This document shows positions 1 through 7,881 of a DNA stretch of 64,000 nt, piece by piece. Within the stretch, counting starts at the first letter, position 1. The number at the start of each line of letters is the position of its first letter. The notes beneath the pieces were generated by a model that saw only the letters and a program-made list of their open reading frames with translations, searched no databases and had not been told where the DNA came from. The translations under genes and the position numbers were made by a program. Source of the DNA: Sipunculus nudus (Eukaryota > Annelida > Sipuncula > Golfingiida > Sipunculidae); NCBI GenBank assembly GCA_026874595.1, contig CM049322.1, positions 7,489,900 through 7,553,899 of the forward strand, written 5' to 3'.

Positions 1-362
1 AACCAAAAGCCATCACATCCGGGCGTGTTTCCTTCTAACATCTCATTTAAGAATAGTCGCCAGGAAAGCACATGTGCAAGCAGAGCGCCGGTGGGCAAGT
101 AAGATGATCACACATGAGGAAGAATAAACTTTTATTTTACAATATATGCAACTAGTATAGGGGGTGGCAATTGTATTTTGTAAATACATTATACATAGTG
201 TACATATGGTTTTTAGGTCGAGTCGTATACGTGTGTCAATATTTTTTTTATTAACTCACAGCCACGGAAAATTATGTAATTAAATATATCAGGAATAAAA
301 CATTTTTTATCTTAGCGAAAAAGCTGTTTGTTATAAGACGTCCTTGTGACTTACAGGGAATC
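1..362. other. Left-edge non-coding region
   Basis: No gene is supported here. A stretch near 155-190 plus an AATAAA at about 294 resembles the 3' flank of the next gene (about 1040-1085), which has the same TATAGGGG..TTGTATTTTG text followed by GGAATAAAAC. This suggests that another member of the same tandem family ends just left of the window. A splice acceptor (TTACAG at about 352-357) lies six bases before the first ATG of the next gene. Confidence 0.45.
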
Positions 363-869
363 ATGATGATGATGATGAACGAGAAGTTTGAATGTGAACT
401 GGATGCAGCCATAGTTGCTGTGCCGAAACAAGGAGAGGCCATACTGAATGTCATAAAAAAGTTACAAACGTCGCCTGATACGTATTTGAAAGAACCAAGG
501 GACGGGGACGAATTTGATAAATGTTTAACACCTCTCCTCGATGTACATGATCGCTTCACGGCCAATACTGGAACAAAACTTTACCAATATATTAATTCGT
601 ATGCGAATATCACTGAAGCCACGCGCATCGCAGTCCTCATGGATAAGGTGATGCGCCTAACGGAGGACATCTATGATATTGTCCTCCGTTGTGAGGAACT
701 CTACAAGAATATCGTAGAGGAGTACCGCCCTAATGTGACACCGGCCGTCCACAGTCGCCACCTCGCCCGGTCGTTTTCATTTCTCGAGATACGTGTGCTA
801 ATAGAGGACATGCAAAATTATGTACAATTATGCAAGAAACGTGCTGTGAAGAAGATACAAACTGTATAA
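363..869 (+). CDS. Helical protein, tandem family A member 1
   Basis: An uncharacterised 168-residue protein rich in predicted alpha helix, with no signal peptide or membrane segment. It begins with a run of five methionines, so the exact start is uncertain. The ATG follows a plausible acceptor (TTACAG) by six bases, which implies a spliced 5' leader. It shares layout with the next two genes: a helical N-terminal half, a conserved central stretch with T-E followed by a leucine-rich helix (about residues 78-110), then a basic segment and a final helix. A polyadenylation signal (AATAAA) lies near 1076. Function is unknown. The three genes look like an old tandem duplication, since their proteins are strongly diverged. 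Confidence 0.75.
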   Translation: MMMMMNEKFECELDAAIVAVPKQGEAILNVIKKLQTSPDTYLKEPRDGDEFDKCLTPLLDVHDRFTANTGTKLYQYINSYANITEATRIAVLMDKVMRLTEDIYDIVLRCEELYKNIVEEYRPNVTPAVHSRHLARSFSFLEIRVLIEDMQNYVQLCKKRAVKKIQTV

Positions 870-1304
870 ATGTTTTATCGGTCAAAGTATCAAAGACTTT
901 TCTTCTTGACTTTTCCATATTTAGATATATCGGATGTGTAACACATTGCAAATCCTCACTTGTAGAGGTCGTGTAAGAAAACACACGTTTATGTATATAT
1001 GTCATTGGTATTCTTTTGGTATTCTTTTTTACCTCCCAATATAGGGGTGGTGATTGTATTTTGTAAGTATACCAGGAATAAAACATATTTTAGTAACATA
1101 ATAACTGCTTTATCGTGTCTGTTAACACACAGAAAAAGAGAGAGGTGATGCATGTCAAGATGACTGGAAAGGTTATGCGTGGTGTACAAACACTGGAGAT
1201 ATGTTTAAGACCTGTCCTCCCTTTATGCGGTTGATAAGTATTTGTAACGTAAACATACAGACCGACACAATAAAATAGTCCTTTCTGCTCGTTTGCTGTC
1301 CAAC
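870..1304. other. Intergenic, 3' UTR of the upstream gene
   Basis: It holds the AATAAA of the upstream gene at about 1076-1081, inside a block that repeats the left edge of the window. No other gene is seen. Confidence 0.4.
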
Positions 1305-1850
1305 ATGGACTCAAACCTGTCAAAAGAATTTGACCATGCATTGCTGGTAGATATTCCAGCTAAAACACGTGAGCTAAATGACTGTATTAAGTCGTTCCTG
1401 TCCACACCAGACAGATTTTTCGTTGACAGCGACAGAGTGTTTCAGCTGACTCTGAAAGCACTGGTCGACGAAGACTGGTGGTGGAACGCGCGGATTCTCA
1501 AAGGACTTATGTTAGCGAAAAAGATATGTTTACAAAAGCGGTGCCAGACGGAACAGACATTAATTGCCGTGCGGATGGCGAAACTGTTTACAGAGTGGTT
1601 GAAGGATACCTATGACGGAACACTCAAACATACGGCAGACGCATACACGCGAGTTGTGCAGCACTACCAAAGTCACAGTCGGTTTAAAGGCCCTGTGCAG
1701 AAGAGGCACCACCAGAACAAGCAATCCATAGCCTCGTTTCAGTTTCTGCTTTGGAAACACAGGCAAAATTTGGCTTTCGAGCTGGGACAGTTTAACAACG
1801 ATGGCTTGCACACACAAGTGACAAACGCGGACAGCAGCTCGTCTAAATAA
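1305..1850 (+). CDS. Helical protein, tandem family A member 2
   Basis: An uncharacterised 181-residue protein. The open frame reaches 1293 only through a non-ATG codon, so the ATG at 1305 is taken as the start. It aligns by eye with the genes at 363 and 2561: a Phe-rich start (residues about 5-35), a Cys-Leu-x-x-x-x-Cys-Gln-Thr-Glu motif near residues 73-81, a leucine-rich helix that follows, and a basic HHQNK segment before the last helix. No signal peptide or membrane segment is visible, and the C terminus is Ser-rich. Function is unknown. Confidence 0.75.
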   Translation: MDSNLSKEFDHALLVDIPAKTRELNDCIKSFLSTPDRFFVDSDRVFQLTLKALVDEDWWWNARILKGLMLAKKICLQKRCQTEQTLIAVRMAKLFTEWLKDTYDGTLKHTADAYTRVVQHYQSHSRFKGPVQKRHHQNKQSIASFQFLLWKHRQNLAFELGQFNNDGLHTQVTNADSSSSK

Positions 1851-2560
1851 GTCGGAATACGCGCACTGTAGGTCCCATCATCAACGTGTCCCAGTGTAAA
1901 TGTTCAGTCTGTTCACGAAAGGTGGCGTCCAGTACAGAACACACACGCACGGACGGACGGACAGACAGACGAATATGATTGGCTTTTAAAAGAGCTCTGT
2001 TTCAGTACAGAAACGGATGTAGGATTTGAACTGAATTCGTTAAATCTCACCGTCGCTTTGTAACTCCTCTGCATTTGTGACATCAGTATATTCTGTAACG
2101 GCTTCGCATACCATATATCTTGCCAAATTGAAAACATTTGGTTACATCAATTCGTACTTGTGAATTCCAGGAATAATGCAGAGTGTTACATTTGATAACC
2201 CGTGTAATTGTTTGAGACATGGGAGAATGTACAGATAACATAACAACACTTTCACGACTGTATTTGAATCTCATGTGATAAATGTGCAAAGCAACTGAGT
2301 GGTGGTGGAACCAGTCTGAGGACAAGATGATGCGGGCGGACATGATACATGAGAAAACACCAGAAACAGCAAACATGGACGTCTACTGTCTGCCGTAGAG
2401 GAGTACAGGGGGGTATTATTGCAGCAGCAGCAGCAGCAACGTCCCATCAGAAGACACATGAAGACAAAGATGCACTAAATATGTACAAATGGACAGATCG
2501 ACTGTGGTTGGATGACACTTGTTTCTTTGTTTGTATTACAGAAACCCGTCATCCTAACCA
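1851..2560. other. Intergenic with one orphan hairpin pair
   Basis: No gene is supported. At 1924-1941 and 1996-2017 lie one B-type (GTCC..AGTACA..GAAC) and one A-type (GTTTC-AGTACA-GAAAC) stem-loop related to the array at 3360-3945. A short CAG run sits at about 2421-2436. A splice acceptor (TTACAG, ending at 2541) lies 19 bases before the next ATG. Confidence 0.45.
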
Positions 2561-3085
2561 ATGGAGCCAGAATTAGTTTACCACTTTGAGGAGAAGGCGT
2601 GCGGAGAAATACAAACGTGGATGGCACAGTTGCAGAGGCACATATGGAATTACCGACATGATAATAACTCTTTTTTCGCCGCGAAGGACAGGAGGTTCGT
2701 GCGGCATGTCACGATGATGCACCATGAGATCGACTATTGGATGAGGACATGCACCATTGGGCTGGAACGAGCACGAAAAGTGTGTTTGGAAACGGGGCAC
2801 ACGACAGAACGGTCCGATGCGGCGTATCACCTGGCTCTCATAATGGTTAAACTCTTTGAGAAAATGAGCACAGACGATATACCTGAAATATACAAAAGAT
2901 ACAGACACGCGTTGCAGTTGTACGAAACGCACAGGATGTTCGGAAAGAGGGCCTACGCCAGGCACCGCGACAGGTATTCTTCAATAGGAGACCTGAACCT
3001 GATGCTGATCTCGAACATTCTAAAATTGCAGCTGGAACTATACTATTTTGATTCTGTCGGTTTCTTTAGAAAACCAAACTTCTAA
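2561..3085 (+). CDS. Helical protein, tandem family A member 3
   Basis: An uncharacterised 174-residue protein, the third member of the tandem family. It keeps the Cys-Leu-Glu-Thr-Gly-His-Thr-Thr-Glu motif (about residues 73-81) that matches CLQKRCQTE in its neighbour, followed by a leucine-rich helix, a Tyr/Arg-rich segment and a final amphipathic helix. The start is the first ATG after a good acceptor (TTTGTATTACAG), which again points to a spliced leader. There is no signal peptide or transmembrane segment. I see no clear AATAAA close to the stop. Function is unknown. Confidence 0.75.
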   Translation: MEPELVYHFEEKACGEIQTWMAQLQRHIWNYRHDNNSFFAAKDRRFVRHVTMMHHEIDYWMRTCTIGLERARKVCLETGHTTERSDAAYHLALIMVKLFEKMSTDDIPEIYKRYRHALQLYETHRMFGKRAYARHRDRYSSIGDLNLMLISNILKLQLELYYFDSVGFFRKPNF

Positions 3086-3359
3086 CGTGAAACCGCGGGA
3101 GCCTTACTGTACAGATGTATATATTTGTGGACTTTCCTATAACCGAAATAGACGTTTTTTCAAGTTTATGTTATTTTCCACACAGATACCCAAACAAGAC
3201 TGTACTCCAGCAGAAGACAGAAGAAATCAAAACTGCAAAAGGTAATTCAATCTTTATTTTTATTCCAAATCGTTTTCGCCGACATCATGTAAATGATTTA
3301 CCCAGTGTACAGGTACACACTAACGGACCGATCCAACCGCTCGTTCTGTTCCAATTCTG
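3086..3359. other. Intergenic
   Basis: No supported gene. A donor-like AAAAG|GTAATT lies at about 3236-3245, and a degenerate member of the hairpin family (CAGTGTACAGGTACAC) at about 3303-3319. Confidence 0.3.
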
Positions 3360-3945
3360 AGACGTCCGTACCAGTACAGGCACGGATTCAAAAACACTTA
3401 AGGTATTTGTCGTGTACATCCGGAAAACGATAATCCATTTTTTGTGCGAACTGTAGATGGCGTCCAGTACAGGACTCGCACACTAACAGACAGACGGAAG
3501 TGCTGAGCGCTTTTCCACTTTGAAATCGTCTGTCCCAGTACAGGCACGGAAAAACGACGTATAATGTCTCGTTAGGTGAATCCCACAAAGGATAATCCAG
3601 CTTCCTGCGTTGGCCCAATGTGTCGTCCAGTACAGGACACACACTAACAGTCTGACGGAAACGCTCGGTCATTTTTCCCCCTGTTTTGTAAGCGTCCGTA
3701 CCAGTACAGGTACAGATTCGACAATTGATGTTTGGTCGAGTAAATCTGAAAAACGAAATTCCAGTTTATGGTGAACTCCAATGTGGCGTCCAGTACAGGA
3801 CACGTACACTCACTAACAAAAGCGCTCTGTTTTGATCACCTTATATAGACGTCCGTACCAGTACAGGTACGGAAACTTATTTACGTAAAAAAACCTTCTC
3901 ATATATTCCACGAACCTAAATGTGGCGTCCAGTACAGGACACAGA
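3360..3945. repeat. Array of alternating AGTACA-loop stem-loops, period about 160 bp
   Basis: Two small hairpins alternate. Type A (at about 3365, 3527, 3691 and 3849) has stems such as CGTACC/GGTACG around the loop AGTACA. Type B (at about 3462, 3623, 3787 and 3927) has GTCC/GGAC around the same loop. The spacer text between units is related but diverged, giving a repeat period near 160 bp. An orphan A/B pair at 1924-2017 has a different stem (GTTTC/GAAAC) with the same loop, which suggests the fold rather than the sequence is kept. The array lies directly downstream of a minus-strand TATA/CRE promoter at 4067-4097 and could be transcribed from it as a non-coding RNA. Confidence 0.7.
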
Positions 3946-4066
3946 CAAAATATTGCCAAGTCCATATCCGTTTTTCGCTCTGGTTATGGTATCGTTCAGT
4001 GCTGCTGCTGCTCACGTTAGCCCGTTTGGTCTCCAACGAGACCAATTGCACTGTTGCCAAACGTCT

Positions 4067-4097
4067 CCTTATATACATAATTCCGCCTGTGACGTCA
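4067..4097 (-). promoter_or_regulatory. TATA box and CRE, minus strand
   Basis: The minus strand reads GTATATAAGG (4067-4076) with a perfect CRE palindrome TGACGTCA at 4090-4097 upstream of it. Order, spacing and leader text match the promoter at 21714-21744, including CACTGTTGC downstream and TTCCGGAATG upstream. It points leftward into the hairpin array, where no protein gene is seen. Confidence 0.6.
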
Positions 4098-4794
4098 TTC
4101 TATCAGACTCCATCACCTGCATCTGGTAGATACACAGTGTGTTTCCGGAATGTATATTCAACATGATATATATATATGTATATTATGTCTTTTTCGATAT
4201 TGATAATACGTTTAGCATGTTGGCTAGGTACCAGTGATTCTGCATTGGATGTACCATATGTTCTTATAGAAGCACCCGTTCATGGCTCCTGTACTACAGG
4301 CACAATATTATATGTTTGATGTTCATGTTGCTTTGTCCATGTTGCTTTAGATTGTTTATGTAATTGTATATGTACCAGTATTCAGTTGTTGTTGTAATAC
4401 ATGTTACAGTCATGAGGGGGGGGCGGCCTCGGTGACGGGACTGGTATACAACACTTGTAACAGTAACAGTCGGTGCAAATTATGTTTCTAGGAGTTACTG
4501 CATGTCCCATGGCAATATGTGTGCATGTCAATCTTTCGTACCATGTACATAACAAAAACTGACAGCAGATACGATAAACACTGCGTTTCGGTTTTTGATG
4601 TATCATAAGGTGGGACCTGCATCAGATGCATCATTTGTGCAAGGCATCTCCGGTCTAGTTGCGTCCTGCCCCCCCCCCCTCCTTTTTTTTTAAATGATTT
4701 TACACTCTCTCCAAGTACAAGGGGAGATGTATTTCGCTTGGACAGTTAGCGTTGCGCTGACAGTAAAGGTGGATTTTGCGCTCGTTTCAGACAA
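4098..4794. other. Intergenic; C-tract and splice acceptor
   Basis: No gene is supported. It contains a poly(C) run followed by poly(T) at about 4668-4692 and a splice acceptor CTCGTTTCAG ending at 4790, four bases before the next ATG. Confidence 0.35.
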
Positions 4795-5448
4795 ATGATG
4801 CTGAGTGAAAAGACAAAAATAAACCCTGTGTACAATCCTAAACCACTGTACACAATGACAAAGGAATACTTATGCGAGCGGTACAACCCGCAGATATTTT
4901 GGTTTACCGTGCCGGACATAATATTAGACGAGTTGATAGAAACAGCTTCGACGACTCAATTTTGCAGGAAGTGCAACGCTAAGTGCACCGGCGATGAATT
5001 CATACGCGACATGTGCAAGGAGCCTCCCGTGCTGAGGTGCACAAAGTGCAAGGTCATAACGAGAGATATGCGTTTGCACGCGTCGTTTCACCGAGACGTC
5101 GACCTCGAACAATATAAGACAATATCCGAGTGGCCCGACATGATTTGCTGGGTGCACAGAGGTGCCCTTTACGTGTCCAGGTATTGGGGACCGACCCGGC
5201 CTCACGAGATCATACAGCAGCTGTGGTGCCGTGTAGACTTGCCCGACAAATCAAAGGACGTGAACAGACTTGTCAAACAGGGGAACTGTGTTTGTGCAAC
5301 AGTACCTTGGCAGTTTGGTGTTTATGAGGCATATACAGATGGTGGTATGAGTGCACGAAGGAGGGTGACATGTCGACGGCCTCCGAAAGAATATTTCGGT
5401 GAAAGGGGGATGAAGCGCGCCAGATTACGCGTTAACCCTTTACAATAA
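4795..5448 (+). CDS. Cys-rich FW/CxxC family protein 1
   Basis: An uncharacterised 217-residue protein. Residues about 30-48 hold a Phe-Trp motif followed by a helix, then CRKC (about residue 58) and a zinc-finger-like C-x2-C-x9-H-x3-H segment (LRCTKC...HASFH, residues 82-100). A Trp-Pro-Asp-Met-x-x-Trp-Val stretch follows near residue 117. The minus-strand gene at 34061-34678 has the same order of motifs, and the gene at 6124 shares the N-terminal Phe-Trp/CxxC part, so the three form a family. The ATG lies four bases after the acceptor CTCGTTTCAG. The polyadenylation signal AATAAA (5444-5449) overlaps the stop codon. A zinc-binding role is inferred from the Cys/His pattern; the function is unknown. 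Confidence 0.8.
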   Translation: MMLSEKTKINPVYNPKPLYTMTKEYLCERYNPQIFWFTVPDIILDELIETASTTQFCRKCNAKCTGDEFIRDMCKEPPVLRCTKCKVITRDMRLHASFHRDVDLEQYKTISEWPDMICWVHRGALYVSRYWGPTRPHEIIQQLWCRVDLPDKSKDVNRLVKQGNCVCATVPWQFGVYEAYTDGGMSARRRVTCRRPPKEYFGERGMKRARLRVNPLQ

Positions 5449-5607
5449 ACATTTTCTGGAATAGGAGGTGCCGCGTGTATATATTTTGTAAAATGAAGAA
5501 CCATATGTGGTACGAGCAGCAACTGTATGAACATGTGTTATAGCCATATTTGGAAAGGTGACGATGGACAATTGATTGAAGATATGTCATTGTTTTGTTT
5601 TTTCTAG
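5449..5607. other. Intergenic
   Basis: No gene. The TTTTTTCTAG acceptor of the candidate leader exon ends at 5607. Confidence 0.3.
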
Positions 5608-5652
5608 AGCAGAGATTGCATCAACAAACATCGACCCGCAGACACCGCTGAT
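5608..5652 (+). other. Candidate 45-nt non-coding leader exon
   Basis: This segment is bounded by a strong acceptor (TTTTTTCTAG) and a consensus donor (GTAAGTATG), and it contains no ATG. It could be spliced to the acceptor at 6118-6119 just ahead of the next coding frame, or to acceptors farther downstream. Confidence 0.5.
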
Positions 5653-6123
5653 GTAAGTATGCACATTTGACATTTTTACCTTTGTGTACGGTTTGTGGTT
5701 GTTTTATGTTTTCAATCAGAATATAATGATCGGGTACAAATGGGCTGATAACGAGACGGAATGGCAGACGAAGGAACGCACATCTGACAACAATTAATTA
5801 TTGTAGTTTTTAGTCTGCGTCCCTGTACTGGGCCGTAATAATGATATGTTTTTTGATGTGAAAGAAAAGCTTGTATAATTATATTATGTATCTGATATAT
5901 GTATCTGATATTGTTGCATAATCAGTTTATGTGATTAACCAATTACCACTGGCTCGTGGTAACCTCCAGTTATGGTATATACGTGTGATAAACAGGGATT
6001 AACGTCAGTAAAAAATTAATGCATGGCATGCATATCTTCTCCATCCTATTTAAATGAGACATAGAGAGAGAGAGAGAATTTGTATGATCTGTTTATGAGA
6101 GTTTGTGTTTCGTTTGTAGAAAG
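5653..6123. other. Probable leader intron
   Basis: It runs from GTAAGT at 5653 to GTTTGTAG at 6119. On the minus strand it contains an orphan CCC-AGTACA-GGG hairpin (at about 5821-5834) of the same loop type as the array at 3.4-3.9 kb, and a short GA repeat at about 6062-6077. Confidence 0.4.
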
Positions 6124-6576
6124 ATGACATACTACAACGTAACTGTTGATGGCATCGGGTGCAAGCATTTCATCCTGGACACAGAGAGTCCAATCTCTAT
6201 GGTTGACATGAAGGTGTTTCTACCACAGAACTTCTGGTACACCCCGATGTGGGACGACATTCTGCACAAAGCATTATTAGTGCGAGAGCCGTGCAGAGCT
6301 TGTGGGGGTGCCCACAGAGGGGCCGCAGTACACCCATATAAAAAAAGAAACGTACAAGTGCTCTTCGAGGACGCACTGGGGCAATGTTTCTATAATAATG
6401 TGGACATGAACATTGTCCATGATTGGAAATTCCCCAGTGCGTCAGGTGTACTGGGACGGGATTTTATTGGGAAATTCATCTTCACCCCTCATGTAAAAAG
6501 ACCCGCCTTGTACCAGAAAAGGAAATTTACAGAGCGTTGCCCGGACGTGTGGGGGGTGATTGAAAATTGGGGTTAA
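6124..6576 (+). CDS. Cys-rich FW/CxxC family protein 2
   Basis: An uncharacterised 150-residue protein. The first ATG after the acceptor GTTTGTAG (6112-6119) is used; the longer open frame needs a TTG start lying inside the intron. Residues about 35-62 (a Pro-Gln-Asn-Phe-Trp stretch, then a helix and CRAC) match the corresponding part of the gene at 4795. The second half (VLGRDFIG and a basic tail) is specific to this gene and its truncated copy. No signal peptide or membrane helix. The only clear AATAAA downstream is at 7253, so the truncated copy at 6778 probably lies in the 3' UTR. Function is unknown. Confidence 0.75.
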   Translation: MTYYNVTVDGIGCKHFILDTESPISMVDMKVFLPQNFWYTPMWDDILHKALLVREPCRACGGAHRGAAVHPYKKRNVQVLFEDALGQCFYNNVDMNIVHDWKFPSASGVLGRDFIGKFIFTPHVKRPALYQKRKFTERCPDVWGVIENWG

Positions 6577-6777
6577 AGTGTAAAAAAAAAAAACTTATGA
6601 ACTGTGGTAAACTTTAATTGAACATTGGGTTGGAAATGTCAATAGACTTTGTAAAAACTTTGTAAACTTTAATTGAACATTTTAAATTGATTGTATATAT
6701 CATCTCTATATAAATATTGTACAGGAGTAACATGTATATATTACAGTTTATCCGTATAAAAAAAAAGACACATACAA
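6577..6777. other. 3' flank with start of a tandem duplicate
   Basis: It holds AT-rich text with repeated TGGTAAACTTTAATTGAA segments. From about 6745 the sequence repeats the coding region 420 bp upstream. Confidence 0.4.
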
Positions 6778-6996
6778 ATGCTCTTCGAGGACGCACTGGG
6801 GCAATGTTTCTATAATAAGGTGGATATGAATGTTGTATATGACTGGAAATTCCCCAGTGCGTCGGGTGTACTGGGGAGGGATTTCATTGGTAAATTTATC
6901 TTCACCCCGCATGTGAAAAGACCTATATTGCACCAAAAACGTAAATTCACAGAACGTTGCCCGGAATTATGGGGGGTGATTGAAAATTGGGGTTAA
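6778..6996 (+). pseudogene. Truncated duplicate of the gene at 6124
   Basis: The 72-residue open frame repeats the last half of the neighbouring protein (from LFEDALGQCF to the C terminus), with a few substitutions and an offset of 420 bp. The N-terminal half with the Phe-Trp/CxxC motif is missing. The flanking non-coding text (AAAGTGTAAAAAAAA..TGGTAAACTTTAATTG) is duplicated too. The frame is intact and an ATG happens to begin it, so a short product is possible, but the lack of a promoter or acceptor favours a relic inside the 3' UTR of the parent. Confidence 0.65.
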
Positions 6997-7444
6997 AGTG
7001 TAAAAAAAAATATGAACTGTGGTAAACTTTAATTGAAATTGGGTTTGAAATGTAAATAAACTTTGTAAAAACATGGAAAACTGTAATTGAAAATTGGGGT
7101 TGATAATACCAAAAACGTATTAAAAATTGGTAAACGTTTCATCTCCTGTACAATGAAACGTTCAATATTTCAAATGTTTGTATATGTCATATTTTATAGC
7201 TTTTTCTGTATATATTGTATACACCAGATCTGTGTATCTGTTATGTTATCAGAATAAAGGTCATTGTATATTTGATACAGGGTTTGTTATTTTGTTTACG
7301 TGTGTGTAAATGGACAATCCTTTTAACATGTGGTTGATGCTGAAGGAATCCAAAGGGCCGGCGGCGGGCTGGCAGACGCCCTTGGGTTTCTTCACCATCA
7401 CCACAGATCACCAAGCAAGCAGCAATTATCCAAGACGTCTAAAA
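6997..7444. other. 3' flank, then upstream non-coding exon region
   Basis: It holds the AATAAA at 7253-7258 and the beginning of a GC-richer stretch that ends in a splice donor at 7585. A small open frame starting at 7310 ends before that donor and has no other support. Confidence 0.35.
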
Positions 7445-7504
7445 GATGACAAGAAAGCTGGAGCCGGAGGGCGGGCGGGCAGATGCTCCGGCTTTCTTGT
7501 CATC
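7445..7504 (+). ncRNA. miRNA-precursor-like hairpin
   Basis: A 20-nt arm (7445-7464, beginning GATGACAAGAAAGC) pairs with 7485-7504 with a single mismatch, which in RNA is a G-U wobble on the plus strand. The loop is about 20 nt and G-rich. Stem and loop sizes suit a pre-miRNA. It sits in what appears to be a non-coding exon upstream of the CARD/RING gene. Expression is not shown by the sequence; it could instead be an RNA structure of the leader. Confidence 0.45.
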
Positions 7505-7881
7505 TCTCAAAAAGAACCCAGAACGAGTGTCGGAGTGATGGTCCCCGCCGCCCTCACCGGCTGAAACCATCGCCGGATGTTCAGGTATGCTGTGTTTTTT
7601 TTTTTTGCAGTGCATGTACGTTTTTCATCAGGATATGTAGTCATGTTTGTGTACAAAATAATATGTTCTAAGATACGTACAGCGCTGTCGGTGTGTTTCT
7701 GTTGTAAAGAAACAGTAATTATGTTTTATCTTAGTTTGTATTGACTTGTCATCTGTTCTCTTCTGTTTACGTATGATGCTATGTCATCACAGGCAACATT
7801 ACACATACATACCATGTACACCCCCCCCCTCTTCTTTTGCCATAACACGTCTCATGTGTGTTTCCTTATCATTTCAGAGCG
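7505..7881. other. Exon end and leader intron upstream of the CARD/RING gene
   Basis: A donor TTCAG|GTATGC (exon end 7584) and an acceptor CATTTCAG (ending 7877) frame a 293-nt intron with a poly(C)/CT tract at about 7820-7840. The next ATG is at 7882. Confidence 0.5.

Noticed and set aside
6124-6576. Retropepsin-like protease (LDTES near residue 19 and VLGRDFI later)
   Set aside because: The catalytic triplet is Asp-Thr-Glu instead of Asp-Thr-Gly, and alignment with the gene at 4795 over the Phe-Trp/CxxC part supports another family. The resemblance to the hallmark ends is probably chance.
7310-7564. 84-residue open frame upstream of the CARD/RING gene
   Set aside because: It ends before the donor at 7584 and contains the miRNA-like hairpin, so it is read as non-coding leader or a short upstream frame.
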